Assembly: GCA_050730655.1 (NCBI GenBank)
Contig: JBOHNL010000013.1
Coordinates: 206,305 to 270,304, forward strand
DNA: 64,000 bases
Source of the DNA: JAFEBO01 sp050730655
Lineage (GTDB): Bacteria; Planctomycetota; Phycisphaerae; Phycisphaerales; UBA1924
Direction: 5' to 3'
Numbering within the stretch: position 1 is the stretch's first letter; every line of letters starts with the position of its first letter. Below, in pieces: positions 35,786-44,632 of this stretch. Made by a program: the position numbers and the translations under genes. The notes under the pieces were generated by a model. That model was not told where the DNA came from, did no database searches, and worked only from the letters and a program-made list of their open reading frames with translations.

Positions 35786-36733
35786 ATGGGCGATTTTTTG
35801 AGTGCGCTGGGTTACCTGGCGCTGGCAAGCCGGTTTCGGCGGCTATCAGATGATCTGATGGGTGACGCCGCTCGCTTCTATCGCACGCAGGGTGTCGAGT
35901 TTTCCCCCAAATGGTTCGGCCTGTTCAAGCTGCTCGCCGAGCGTGAAGTGCTGAGCGTCGGCGAAGCCGCGATCCAGCTTGGCCTGACACACCCCGCCAT
36001 CAGCCAGATGAGCAAGGAACTGACCGCACTCGGCCTGCTCACATCCAAAACCGATGCACGCGACGAGCGGCGCCGCACGCTCGAACTCACGAAAAAGGGC
36101 CGCGACCTGGCGGCGAAGATGGAACCGATCTGGAACGCGATCGAAGTTGCCAGCCGCGGTCTTTCCGAAGATGCCGGATTCGACATCATCGAAAAGCTGG
36201 AGAAGCTGGAAGAGTGCCTGCGAGTTCGTCCGCTCGTCGAGCGCATCGAGTCGGTCTTCCTCAGCGAAGGCGTCAAGGTCGTGGACATGGACGCAAAGAA
36301 CAAGGACAAATTCCGGACGCTGAACGCCGCATGGATCGAGCAGCATTTCAAGATGGAGCCGATCGACGAACGCACGCTCAAGAGCCCGGAAACCGAAATT
36401 GTCGCCAAAGGCGGCAGCGTGCTGATGGCCGTGATGGGCGCCGAAACCGTCGGCGCCGTCGCGATCAAGCCCATGGATGCCGGACGCTGGGAACTCACAA
36501 AGCTCGCCGTTGATGCCCGCCATCGCGGCCGCGGCATCGGCGAGTTGCTCACCCGTGAAGCCATTGCCCGCGCGAAAAAGAAGGGCGCGAAGACTGTTTT
36601 CCTCGAGACCAGCCGCGTGCTCGAACCGGCCGTGCGACTTTATAAGAAGCTCGGGTTTAAAGAAGTCGAGAAGCCCGCAAAGACCGAATGCTCGCGGACA
36701 GATTTGGTGATGGAAGTGAAAGTCGGGCGCTAG
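35786..36733 (+). CDS. Bifunctional MarR-type regulator/GNAT acetyltransferase
   Basis: A 315-residue two-domain protein. The first 150 residues or so form a winged helix of MarR type: LFKLLAEREVLSVGEAAIQL, LTHPAISQMSKELTALGLLT (recognition helix) and TDARDERRRTLELTKKGRDL (wing). The last 150 are a GNAT domain with LTKLAVDARHRGRGIGELLT (acetyl-CoA loop RGRGIG), KTVFLETSRVLEPAVRLYKK and LGFKEVEK. This fusion class is known, and it may couple acetylation of a small molecule with derepression, although ligand and targets are unknown. The start at 35786 gives MGDFLSALGYLALASRFRRL. The palindrome at 35655 is a plausible operator. Confidence 0.9.
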   Translation: MGDFLSALGYLALASRFRRLSDDLMGDAARFYRTQGVEFSPKWFGLFKLLAEREVLSVGEAAIQLGLTHPAISQMSKELTALGLLTSKTDARDERRRTLELTKKGRDLAAKMEPIWNAIEVASRGLSEDAGFDIIEKLEKLEECLRVRPLVERIESVFLSEGVKVVDMDAKNKDKFRTLNAAWIEQHFKMEPIDERTLKSPETEIVAKGGSVLMAVMGAETVGAVAIKPMDAGRWELTKLAVDARHRGRGIGELLTREAIARAKKKGAKTVFLETSRVLEPAVRLYKKLGFKEVEKPAKTECSRTDLVMEVKVGR

Positions 36734-36841
36734 CGTCGCCGAATCGCGGGGTTCAGCAAGTCGAACTCCGTGAAATGCCGTGCTGATGTCGGAACTGCTC
36801 ACGACCGGTTCAGCCATTGGACGCCGAAACACAACTACCCA

Positions 36842-37615
36842 TCATGCACCGAGCGCTTGCTTGAGTCGAGCGTTTATCGCGCGCAGCTCATCTAGATGCG
36901 CCGCACCCCACGTCGCATCACGCGTCTGCACCGACTCGTGATGATGCTCGTCCCCGATCCCTGTTGAACGCGACGCCGCGACGCGGTCCATCACAAGTTG
37001 CCGTATCTCGTGGGCGTTCTCGAGGCCGAAGAGAAACGCCACATTCGAACCGTCCGGATGCGAGCCGTGCTGGGTGTGAACCACCCCGCCGCCCGCCGTC
37101 TCAACTTTCAGATTTGCAAAGCCGAACCATCGCTCCACCGGCCCTTGGGTGATCTCGATGTTCTGCACATTCTCAAATGTAAACGTCGTCTCGCGAATCA
37201 CCCAGATCCCATTGCGCAGCCGGATCGATCGGGGCGAAAGGATGTACCACGTCGTGTCGTAGCGAAGGTGGATCGCAACATACGCGACGATGTCGGGAAC
37301 GATCGCAAGCACCCACGCCGGAACCGCGAGCACCGCCCCCACTACCGGGTTGATGAGGCAGATGATCAGCCACGCGCCGAGAATCGCGATGTCTATCGCC
37401 GCGAGCGCGATCCAGAACCAGAATTTGAGATAGCGAAGCCACGCATTACTCGGCTTAAGCGCCAGCGCCTCTTCGCCCGGCAGCGTCGGCAGAGTCGGCG
37501 CCGCCCGGGGCGTACGCAATAAATCCGCCAACACTCCCCACACACCTTCGTAAATCCACGCCGAAGCCACCTGGGACGGCTTGCGGCTCTTCTGTGAGTC
37601 GTAGGCGATGCTCAT
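36842..37615 (-). CDS. Bacterial PH-domain membrane protein (bPH2-like), second of pair
   Basis: A 257-residue protein with two adjacent hydrophobic helices (FWFWIALAAIDIAILGAWLI and VGAVLAVPAWVLAIVPDIVA) followed by a pleckstrin-homology-like beta segment: TTWYILSPRSIRLRNGIWVI, TFTFENVQNIEITQGPVERW, FGFANLKVETAGG. This is the layout of the YdbS/YdbT-type proteins. The C-terminus is an alpha-helical tail ending DELRAINARLKQALGA. The ATG at 37615 overlaps the stop of the upstream gene (ATGA), so the two PH proteins are translated together. In Firmicutes such pairs affect resistance to membrane-active agents; here the role is unknown. Confidence 0.8.
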   Translation of the reverse strand: MSIAYDSQKSRKPSQVASAWIYEGVWGVLADLLRTPRAAPTLPTLPGEEALALKPSNAWLRYLKFWFWIALAAIDIAILGAWLIICLINPVVGAVLAVPAWVLAIVPDIVAYVAIHLRYDTTWYILSPRSIRLRNGIWVIRETTFTFENVQNIEITQGPVERWFGFANLKVETAGGGVVHTQHGSHPDGSNVAFLFGLENAHEIRQLVMDRVAASRSTGIGDEHHHESVQTRDATWGAAHLDELRAINARLKQALGA

Positions 37616-38241
37616 GGCCGCCCGCCTCCGCGCCCGGCGAGTGCATCGAGTCGATCCGCGAGCCGGTCGACCGACACGCGCAGCTCACGCAAAAGTGCGA
37701 GCGACTCATCGGTCGGCGGCGCGATCGGCGCGGCCTCGAGCACCGGCGCGACAGCGGCCCCTTCGCCGTGTGCCTTCGCACCCCTCATCCGCTCGTACAG
37801 AAAATCACGAAGACCATCCGCCTCGCGTACACCCTCGATCCGCATCTGCGGCCCCGACCCGCCCGCCGCGGTCTGCACATCGATCGTCGAGAGTCCGAGC
37901 CAGCGATGGATGACGTTTCGCGTGACGTGAATGTCCTGGATGCGCCGGTACGTCAGAGTTATTTCCTTGCGGAACAGAATCCCCCACGCCATCCAGACCC
38001 CGTCGCCGTCGAAGCGATAACGAAGCGTCTTGTACCGGATGTACGCCAGCCCGAACACGATCGGAAAACCAAAGAGCGTAAAGAGCGAGACGACGAGGTA
38101 GTACGTCAGCAATGCCGGATCGGGCCTCGTGATCGAGCGTGGGTCGGCCGATGGATCGAGCGGAGAAACCGCCCCCGCCGGGCCGGAGGAAGAGGCATTC
38201 GGAGCTTCGAGTGCGTTTGGCGGCATGTGGATCCTGATCAA
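37612..38241 (-). CDS. Bacterial PH-domain membrane protein (bPH2-like), first of pair
   Basis: A 209-residue protein with one or two membrane helices (LTYYLVVSLFTLFGFPIVFG) and a PH-like block: YKTLRYRFDGDGVWMAWGIL, FRKEITLTYRRIQDIHVTRN, VIHRWLGLSTIDVQTAAGGS. The C-terminal 60 residues are charged and probably helical (LLRELRVSVDRLADRLDALA). It starts at ATG 38241 and overlaps the next PH gene by four bases. It is divergent from the sigma-factor gene across 239 bases. Confidence 0.8.
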   Translation of the reverse strand: MIRIHMPPNALEAPNASSSGPAGAVSPLDPSADPRSITRPDPALLTYYLVVSLFTLFGFPIVFGLAYIRYKTLRYRFDGDGVWMAWGILFRKEITLTYRRIQDIHVTRNVIHRWLGLSTIDVQTAAGGSGPQMRIEGVREADGLRDFLYERMRGAKAHGEGAAVAPVLEAAPIAPPTDESLALLRELRVSVDRLADRLDALAGRGGGRP

Positions 38242-38480
38242 GATACCCGAGACTGATTCGGAATCCTGGTCACAGGTTTAAGTGGGCCAAATGGTTCTAG
38301 GGCGTCAAGGTGGAAACTCGGCCCCTCTGACTTGGTTTCAGAAAGTGCCGAAACTGATCAATCCAGCAAGAAATGTCTGCCGTGAGGACATCTGGAGGAG
38401 AGGAAGAGGGTGATCGCCGGATTCGCCGTCCGGTGGGGACAAGGGTTTGAAAGCAAAGGACTACGCTTCGCCGTTTCGAT

Positions 38481-39149
38481 ATGAACCTCGAAGCGAGCAG
38501 TTCATCTTCAGGCACACCGGATGGGGCACAGGCTCCCGGTGGCGGCTCAGGCGGGCAGGTGGCAGGTGGTCCAGGGTTTGGTTCGCGGCTGACAGAGGCG
38601 GAGTTTGCCCGGCTGGTAAGCCGTGCCCGCCCTGCGTTGACCATCGTCGCGTCGGCCGTTCTGGGGGATCGGGTGGAAGCCGATGATGTCGTGCAGGAGG
38701 CATCGGTGATCGGGCTTGCGAGTTTGGATCGTTTTACTCCGGGGACATCCTTTGAAGGCTGGATGGCGCAGATTGTCCGGAACGTTGCCAGGAACGCGCT
38801 TCGGAAGAAAACTCGCAATCCAGCACGCGCCTCTGGTAATGATGCTCTTGCGAATCAGGCGGCCGGGATAGGACGCCCGGCCGGCGCACCAGCGATGTCG
38901 GGCGATGGCTCGGTTTCCAACCCTGCACACTTTGACGCGGAAGTCCAGAGAGCTCTGCAAAACCTCGACGAAACTTCCCGCGTTTGCCTGCTTCTCCGCA
39001 CCGTCGGCGAGATGAGCTACGCCCAGATCGCTGCGATTACCGAACTCAACGAAAACACTGCCATGAGTCACGTGTTCCGATCCAGGAGAGCGATGCGGGA
39101 GTTTCTAACTTCCCAAAACGGGCGGCACGAAGAAGGAGGGCGGAGGTGA
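38481..39149 (+). CDS. ECF-type RNA polymerase sigma factor
   Basis: A 222-residue sigma-70 family protein of the extracytoplasmic-function type. Region 2 is visible as GDRVEADDVVQEASVIGLAS, RFTPGTSFEGWMAQIVRNVA, and region 4 as LQNLDETSRVCLLLRTVGEM, SYAQIAAITELNENTAMSHV and FRSRRAMREFL. A glycine-rich, low-complexity N-terminus precedes region 2 (PDGAQAPGGGSGGQVAGGPG). Its stop overlaps the GTG start of the next gene, the usual arrangement with an anti-sigma factor. Target promoters are not identified here. Confidence 0.92.
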   Translation: MNLEASSSSSGTPDGAQAPGGGSGGQVAGGPGFGSRLTEAEFARLVSRARPALTIVASAVLGDRVEADDVVQEASVIGLASLDRFTPGTSFEGWMAQIVRNVARNALRKKTRNPARASGNDALANQAAGIGRPAGAPAMSGDGSVSNPAHFDAEVQRALQNLDETSRVCLLLRTVGEMSYAQIAAITELNENTAMSHVFRSRRAMREFLTSQNGRHEEGGRR

Positions 39150-39940
39150 GCCAGTCGCATCCTCCCACTTCCGGTGCCGAGCTTCCGTTCGATGCCGACG
39201 CCGTCGATCGCTACCTCGACGGCGCGATGTCCGAGTCCGAACGCACAGCGTTTGATGCCCAGATCGCACAGTCTGAGATGCTCCGAGGCGAGATCGCGCT
39301 CCAGAATCAGCTTGATTCCTCGCTCCGAGCCGGCTTCGGCGCCCCGCCCGTTGCTCCGGTCGCCGGGATTCTGACCCGCGAAGAAGCGCAGGCATTCGCT
39401 CCCAAGCGCAAGCGCGCCGGTTGGTCCAAGGAATACAAGATGTTCGGCGCGCTGGCGGCGCTTCTGGCGATTGCGATCAGCATCCAAGGCTATCTGTGGC
39501 TCACCGGCCCCGCGGCCGTCGAAGAGCGCCCGTCCCTCGCCGAGGCCTACTACAAGCTGGTCAATCACAAGTTCCGGCCATCCGAAGAGTGCACCACGCG
39601 CGAGAAGTTCGCCCAGTGGATGAGCAACCGATTCGGCGTGGCTCTGGCGCCCAAGGAAGAACGCGCCGACGTGCAGTTTGTCGGCTGGAGTTACTCCGGC
39701 GCGATCTCGAATTACACCGGGCTCTTGCTGGCCAAGGTCGACGGCAAGCCGGTGGTCGTGGCAATCGACACGGTCGCCCGCCAGAACGACTGGGGAATCC
39801 CCTGCCGCCGCCAGCCCAACGACGAGCAAGGCGTGAACTTCTTCTCCGCCGAGATCGACGGGATCGCGCTCTACGAGATCACGCCCCTCGATCACCCGCG
39901 GATCGTCGATAACCTCGCCGTGTTCAAGCCGGCAAATTGA
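39146..39940 (+). CDS. Putative membrane anti-sigma factor
   Basis: A 264-residue protein translated from GTG 39146, which overlaps the sigma factor stop; GGAGGGCGGAG provides a strong ribosome site. The cytosolic N-terminus resembles the anti-sigma helical start, DADAVDRYLDGAMSESERTA, but lacks the HxxxCxxC zinc motif of many ZAS proteins. One membrane helix (MFGALAALLAIAISIQGYLW) leads to a periplasmic domain with conserved cysteines (EECTTREKFAQWM, GIPCRRQPND). Role inferred from position and topology: it would hold the sigma factor at the membrane until an external signal arrives. Confidence 0.75.
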   Translation: MSQSHPPTSGAELPFDADAVDRYLDGAMSESERTAFDAQIAQSEMLRGEIALQNQLDSSLRAGFGAPPVAPVAGILTREEAQAFAPKRKRAGWSKEYKMFGALAALLAIAISIQGYLWLTGPAAVEERPSLAEAYYKLVNHKFRPSEECTTREKFAQWMSNRFGVALAPKEERADVQFVGWSYSGAISNYTGLLLAKVDGKPVVVAIDTVARQNDWGIPCRRQPNDEQGVNFFSAEIDGIALYEITPLDHPRIVDNLAVFKPAN

Positions 39941-40341
39941 AACTGAATTTCGAGTAGCTCGCGGCAGACGGATTTTGCAATCCGCCGTATTCGCACAAAC
40001 ATCGGGAAGGGGGACGGTTCAGGGAGCAATGGGTCGGGCATGATGCCGACAGCCAACGTCCATGAACTCCGCTTGGATGGGCCGGTGGTGAGTTGCTGGT
40101 GGGTGACTTGGATAAACAGCCCTTTTCCTCACAGCGGGTGCCGCGCTGTTGCGGGCCCGCTCTTTTTGACCCGATTGCGTGGTGAACCAGGTGCTTGCAT
40201 CGCAAGCAATCAACCCCGGCCGCTGCGTCCCTGTTTCAGTAAATCCTGACGTTTCTTGGTCTCTTCCACGATCCTGCGGTAGCTTTATCTCATTGAGCGG
40301 GGGTTGGGAGGTGTCATGCCGCCCGTTTGGGAGCACGCTCG
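39941..40341. other. Long intergenic spacer with two hairpins
   Basis: About 400 bases without a convincing gene. A small hairpin CGGATT/AATCCG lies near 39971-39986, right after the anti-sigma stop. A second, stronger one with a T-run lies at 40133-40167 and is listed separately. The stretch before the second hairpin could hold a small RNA, but I can show no promoter. GGGAG just before 40342 is the ribosome site of the next gene. Confidence 0.55.
40133..40167 (+). terminator. Intrinsic terminator
   Basis: AGCGGG at 40133-40138 pairs with CCCGCT at 40156-40161, and inside it CCGC at 40141 pairs with GCGG at 40151, with loop GCTGTT; TCTTTTTG follows. It stands 190 bases after the anti-sigma stop, further than usual, and could end the sigma operon or a small RNA. 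Confidence 0.7.
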
Positions 40342-41298
40342 ATGAAATCAACCTTGGCGGCAGCGTTGCTGACCTACGTATCCGCGTTTTCCGCACACGT
40401 ATCAATCTGCGTCGGCGATGCCGGCGACTTGCTTGTCTCGTCACGCTTCAGCAACAACGTCCTTCGTTATGACCGTCATACCGGCGCATTCAAAGGCGTC
40501 TTTGCGTCCGGCGATGGTCTTGCGAATCCAAACGGCATTGCATATGGCCCCGACGGCAACCTGTACGTTGGCCTCGGTGATACGGGCCGCATCATGAAAT
40601 TCCAGGGCCAAAGCGGCGCGTACCTCGGCGACTTTGTGAACTCGAATGTTGCCGGCTTCTCTGGCTGTCGCGCCATCACCTTTGGCCCGGACGGCAATCT
40701 GTACGTCGCGGGCGCAAACATCAATTCCGTCCTGCGCTTCGACGGCGCGACCGGTGCATTCAAAGACGTCTTCGCATCGGGCAACGGAATGAACGGGACA
40801 GTCGGTTTGACGTTCGCATCGAACGGCGATTTGTACGTCGGCGCCGCGATATCAAATGCTGCGTACCGCTTTAATTCGCAAGGCCAGTTCATCCGGACAT
40901 ACGGAGGCGGCGCACTCAGCCAAGTGACCGGAGTTCTCTTTGATTCGCAAAACCATCTGCTCACAGCGTACTCCGTTAGCAACCGAATTCAGCGCTACAA
41001 CCTGAATGGCACGAGCGCCGGCTCGTTCGGCGTGACGAGCCTGCTGAACACACCGATCGGAATGATCCTCGACCCCGACGGCAATCTGCTAGTTGGTTCG
41101 TTCGCGAACGACAGCGTGTTGAAATATGACGGGACGACCGGTGCACTTCTTGGCACATTGGTCGCAAGCGGCGCCGGCGGACTCGATGGAACGCACAACT
41201 TTGCGTTCATGCAAGTCCCGGGACCGGGCGGAATTGCGGTCACAGTCATCTGCCTGTGCGCAGGCGCGCGGCGGAGACGCTCCGCAGTCACACAATAA
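40342..41298 (+). CDS. Secreted NHL/beta-propeller protein with PEP-CTERM-like tail
   Basis: A 318-residue protein built of repeated blades such as GIAYGPDGNLYVGLGD, AITFGPDGNLYVAGAN and GMILDPDGNLLVGSF, the DGNLYV pattern of NHL/SMP-30-like six-bladed propellers. It starts at ATG 40342 with GGGAG upstream and a signal peptide (STLAAALLTYVSAFSAHVS). The end reads VPGPGGIAVTVICLCAGARR and RRS: proline motif, hydrophobic helix and arginine cluster. This is the tripartite layout of the PEP-CTERM sorting signals common in planctomycetes. Surface location is therefore likely; the ligand is unknown. Confidence 0.85.
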   Translation: MKSTLAAALLTYVSAFSAHVSICVGDAGDLLVSSRFSNNVLRYDRHTGAFKGVFASGDGLANPNGIAYGPDGNLYVGLGDTGRIMKFQGQSGAYLGDFVNSNVAGFSGCRAITFGPDGNLYVAGANINSVLRFDGATGAFKDVFASGNGMNGTVGLTFASNGDLYVGAAISNAAYRFNSQGQFIRTYGGGALSQVTGVLFDSQNHLLTAYSVSNRIQRYNLNGTSAGSFGVTSLLNTPIGMILDPDGNLLVGSFANDSVLKYDGTTGALLGTLVASGAGGLDGTHNFAFMQVPGPGGIAVTVICLCAGARRRRSAVTQ

Positions 41299-41300
41299 AA

Positions 41301-41324
41301 AACACCGGGCACGTGCCCAGTGTT
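41301..41324 (-). terminator. Intrinsic terminator of prkA, possibly bidirectional
   Basis: A 24-base inverted repeat: AACAC and GGGCAC on the left pair with GTGCCC and GTGTT on the right, with one mismatch. In the minus direction it is followed by a T-run (TTTTTTATTG), so it fits as terminator for prkA, 38 bases after its stop. It also follows the + strand propeller gene by three bases and could serve both. Confidence 0.8.
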
Positions 41325-41361
41325 GAATGGTTGCGGACCTCATTGGCGGCAGCCCGAGCTT

Positions 41362-43533
41362 TTATCGCTGCTTGCTATCGCCTCTCGCGAAAATGCTCGC
41401 AACGTAATTCAGCACATCCGTCGCGCTCGTCTCGTTGTAGCCAAAGTGCTTGATGAGCCGCTGCTTGACGATATCGATCTTCGCCTGCGTCTCATCGTCC
41501 ACCACGCTGCTCACGAGGTTCTTGAGCTTGATCGTGTCGCGCTGGTCTTCGAATAGCTTGAGTTCGAGCGCCCGATATAGCCGCGCGTTCGTGTTGTATT
41601 CAAACTTCTTGCCATCCAGCGACAACGCGCCGATGTAATTCATGATCTCCTGGCGGAAATCGTCCTTGCGGCTGTCGGGGATATCGATCTTCTCTTCGAT
41701 CGACCGCATGAGGCGTTCATCCGGCTCTTCATCGCGCCCCGTGTAGCGGTTCTTGACGCGTTCCTTCTGGGTATACGCGCGAACGCTCTCGATGTAGTTG
41801 ACGCACAGGCGGCGGATCGCGTCCTCGTCCGCGCTGATCGCCCGCTGTACCTCGCCCTTGATGATGTCCTCGTATTCCTCTTTCACCACCGCGAGCAGTT
41901 CGCGGAATCGCTTCTTCGTGTTCTCATCGTTGAGCAGCGAGTGATGCGACAGGCCGCTCTCGATCTCGTTGATCACCATGAACGGATTGATGCACCGCTC
42001 TTCGATCGCCTGGCGGCCGACGAGCGCGTTCGAAATCTTGTCCTGGATATACCGGGGCGAAATGCCGTTCATGCCCTCGCGCTGGGCTTCTTCCTTGAGC
42101 TCGCGCACCGAATCTTCGGTGTAGCCCGGGATGCTCTTGCCGTTATAGAGCTTCAGCTTCTGCATGAGGCCCAAGCCTGATTTCTTGGGCTCTTCCAGCC
42201 GCGTCAACACCGCCCACATCGCCGCCACTTCCAGCGTGTGCGGAGCAATGTGAATATTCTTAATGCGATCGGGCCCGAAATCCTTCTGATAGATCCGCAC
42301 TTCATCATCCAAACGGATGTTGTACGGCACGTCAATCTTGATCGTGCGGTCGCGGAACGCTTCCATCATCTCGTTCGACTGCAGCCGCTTGTATTCCGGC
42401 TCGTTCGTGTGGCCGAGGATCACCTCGTCGATGTGCGTCTGCGCAAACTTCTTGGGCTTGATCGTGTGTTCCTGCGATGCACCAAGCAGGTCGTATAGGA
42501 ACGCCACATCCAGCTTAAGAACCTCGATGAACTCGCAGATGCCGCGGTTGGCGATATTCAGTTCACCGTCAAAGTTGAACGCACGCGGATCGCTGTCGCT
42601 GCCATACATCGCGATCTTGCGATAGTTGATATCGCCCGTCAGTTCCGTGCTGTCCTGGTTCTTCTCGTCCTTGGGCTGGAACGTGCCAATGCCGACGCGA
42701 TCCTTCTCGCTCAACACGATGCGGCGCACCTTCACGTGCTCCATCACCTTCTTCCAGTCACCCTTGTAAAACGTCATCAGGTCTTCGAAGATCTTGCGGC
42801 AGAACGGGTCCGGATCGCCATGAATTCGGATCCTGCCGTTGTGATGCTGCGGGCGATACTTCTCGTTGATCTTCGCGAGCAGCGCATCCCGCGCTTCCCG
42901 CGGCACCAAAACCAGCGGATCCTCATGCATCGGACACGCAAATTCATGCGTGCGAAGCGCATCGTCGCCGGTCGGCGCCGCCTTCACCTCGCAGTGTTCA
43001 TCCAGCATCCACGAATACGAGTACAGCGCGCCTTCCGGCGTGCGGCTGTACGCCTCACTGCCCTTCTTGAGCAGGCGCGCAATCGTCGATTTCGATGATC
43101 CAACCGGCCCGTGCAACAACAGAATTCGCTTATCCGTTCCGTAGCCTTCCGAGGCCGAGCGCAAGAAATCGACTAGCTGCATCAGTGCAAAGTCGAGCCC
43201 AAAGATCGCATCCGCGCCGCCACCAAACGGATCAGAGAAAAAGTGATACCGCGTCACGTCGTGCTTGAAGACGCGATACTTCTCGCTGCCGCAGGAAACA
43301 ACCGAGTCGTACAGACGCTGATATGCGTTGCGGCAGACCGACGGATTCTGCGACACAATCTCGAGGTACTCAAAGAACGTCCCCGTCCAGTGGTGATCTT
43401 GGAATCGCTTGCGATCAAGCCGCGAGTCGATGAGCCCCGCGAGGTCAGATGCGGTGACAGCCGAACCCGGCGCGGACGAAGGACCCGAGCCCACCGAAGC
43501 GGAGGTCATAAAAAAGCTGCGCTCGTCGAGCAT
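41362..43533 (-). CDS. prkA: PrkA-family serine protein kinase
   Basis: AAA+ protein of the PrkA/YeaG family, 723 residues. P-loop LLLHGPVGSSKSTIARLL is at about residues 138-155, and the conserved N-terminal segment is FFSDPFGGGADAIFGLDFAL. Later come HEDPLVLVPREARDALL, VRRIVLSEKDRVGIGTFQPK, and the C-terminal PrkA domain with GISPRYIQDKISNAL and ESGLSHHSL. In E. coli YeaG acts with YeaH in stress and nutrient-starvation responses, and in Bacillus PrkA affects sporulation. The usual partners YeaH and SpoVR are not beside it here. The start is ATG 43533 with AAGGGGTGA upstream. It is about 80 residues longer than E. coli YeaG, the extra part being mostly N-terminal. Confidence 0.94.
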   Translation of the reverse strand: MLDERSFFMTSASVGSGPSSAPGSAVTASDLAGLIDSRLDRKRFQDHHWTGTFFEYLEIVSQNPSVCRNAYQRLYDSVVSCGSEKYRVFKHDVTRYHFFSDPFGGGADAIFGLDFALMQLVDFLRSASEGYGTDKRILLLHGPVGSSKSTIARLLKKGSEAYSRTPEGALYSYSWMLDEHCEVKAAPTGDDALRTHEFACPMHEDPLVLVPREARDALLAKINEKYRPQHHNGRIRIHGDPDPFCRKIFEDLMTFYKGDWKKVMEHVKVRRIVLSEKDRVGIGTFQPKDEKNQDSTELTGDINYRKIAMYGSDSDPRAFNFDGELNIANRGICEFIEVLKLDVAFLYDLLGASQEHTIKPKKFAQTHIDEVILGHTNEPEYKRLQSNEMMEAFRDRTIKIDVPYNIRLDDEVRIYQKDFGPDRIKNIHIAPHTLEVAAMWAVLTRLEEPKKSGLGLMQKLKLYNGKSIPGYTEDSVRELKEEAQREGMNGISPRYIQDKISNALVGRQAIEERCINPFMVINEIESGLSHHSLLNDENTKKRFRELLAVVKEEYEDIIKGEVQRAISADEDAIRRLCVNYIESVRAYTQKERVKNRYTGRDEEPDERLMRSIEEKIDIPDSRKDDFRQEIMNYIGALSLDGKKFEYNTNARLYRALELKLFEDQRDTIKLKNLVSSVVDDETQAKIDIVKQRLIKHFGYNETSATDVLNYVASIFARGDSKQR

Positions 43534-43879
43534 GTCTCACCCCTTTGCCGCGGATTGCGGCCGCCGAAACGTCCGTGCGCGAAAAAAGATCGGGAGCAGC
43601 CCGCGGCAAGTCGCCCGTCTGGTCCCATCCGTCACCCCCATCCTGGGGCCAACACCAACTTGTAAATCGAGACTCCAACAGCCTCCGCGACTGGCCCATC
43701 CAACCTGTTTCTATCGACTGGCCGAGGGCGCGGACGTGGCAGGATTTTCAAACCAATCTGTTATACGTTTGATTTCGCCGCACGGATCGCGCCACGTGAA
43801 TGATCGCGTTTTCAGCGCGTCGCTACAGTGCGAACGGCAAGCAAACGATTTCGCAGTTTTCGCTCAAGTGGAGTCTGTT
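43534..43879. other. Spacer between divergent prkA and trmB
   Basis: About 345 bases that should hold both promoters. A frame is open through it in phase with trmB, but its translation lacks family similarity and codon bias. GTTATACGTTT near 43761 could be a -10 element, though I cannot support a -35. No hairpin with T-run seen. Confidence 0.4.
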
Positions 43880-44632
43880 TTGTCTCAAGAAAGCCAAATT
43901 CCGGGCAAGTCAGGCCGTTTTTCGGGAGGCAAGCTCGGCCACGGACGCGAACTCGATGTCGCCGCTGGCCAGATCGGTGTTTCCCCTGAGGAATACCCGC
44001 CGCTCCCCGACGCCATCATGACAAACCCAATCGCCGGGCGTCTCGACCCGCGCACGTGGTTTGCAGATCCAGCGCGCCGCTTCGAAATCGAGATCGGCTG
44101 CGGCAAGGGCACGTTCATGCTGAACGTCGCCAAAGAAAACCCGACAACCAACTTCCTGGGCATCGAATGGGAAGGCGCCTTCTTCGCCTACACCGCCGAT
44201 CGCGTCCGCCGCGCCGCCCTCGACAACGTGCGCATTCTCCACGCCGACGCCGTTGACTTTCTCAAGTGGCGTTGCCCCGATGCGATGGTCAACACCATCC
44301 ATCTCTATTACTCCGACCCTTGGCCCAAAGCCAAGCATCACAAAAACCGCGTCGTGCAGGACAAGTTCTTGGAGCAGGCCCGCCGCGTCCTGGTTCCCGG
44401 TGGCGAACTCCGCATCGTGACCGATCACGATGACTACTGGCAGTGGATGGAATCCTTTTTCAATCGCTGGACCTCCGCCGCAACCGCGCCCGGCGCCATC
44501 CCCTTCGCGCGCGAAACGTTCGTGCCGCCCGAGTGGGTCGGCGAAGGCCAGGTCGTCGCCACCAACTACGAAAAAAAGATGTGCGGCGAGACCAAGCAGC
44601 CCCACGCGACCGTGCTTCGAAAGTCTAATTAG
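43880..44632 (+). CDS. trmB: tRNA (guanine-N7-)-methyltransferase
   Basis: SAM-dependent enzyme methylating G46 of tRNA. FEIEIGCGKGTFMLNVAKEN is the SAM-binding motif I; FLGIEWEGAFFAYTADRVRR, VRILHADAVDFL, IHLYYSDPWPKAKHHKNR (catalytic signature) and GGELRIVTDHDDYWQWM follow. The start is uncertain. I choose TTG 43880 (with GTGGAG six bases upstream), giving 250 residues with the planctomycete-like N-terminus GRFSGGKLGHGRELDVA. GTG 43868 is an alternative, and the ATG at 44018 would cut off part of the conserved lead-in. The frame is open to 43409, but that part overlaps prkA antisense and is rejected. Confidence 0.9.
   Translation: MSQESQIPGKSGRFSGGKLGHGRELDVAAGQIGVSPEEYPPLPDAIMTNPIAGRLDPRTWFADPARRFEIEIGCGKGTFMLNVAKENPTTNFLGIEWEGAFFAYTADRVRRAALDNVRILHADAVDFLKWRCPDAMVNTIHLYYSDPWPKAKHHKNRVVQDKFLEQARRVLVPGGELRIVTDHDDYWQWMESFFNRWTSAATAPGAIPFARETFVPPEWVGEGQVVATNYEKKMCGETKQPHATVLRKSN

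Noticed and set aside
43409..43879. N-terminal extension of trmB back to 43409
   Set aside because: It would overlap the divergent prkA start by over 100 bases and has no similarity to TrmB; a ribosome site supports TTG 43880.
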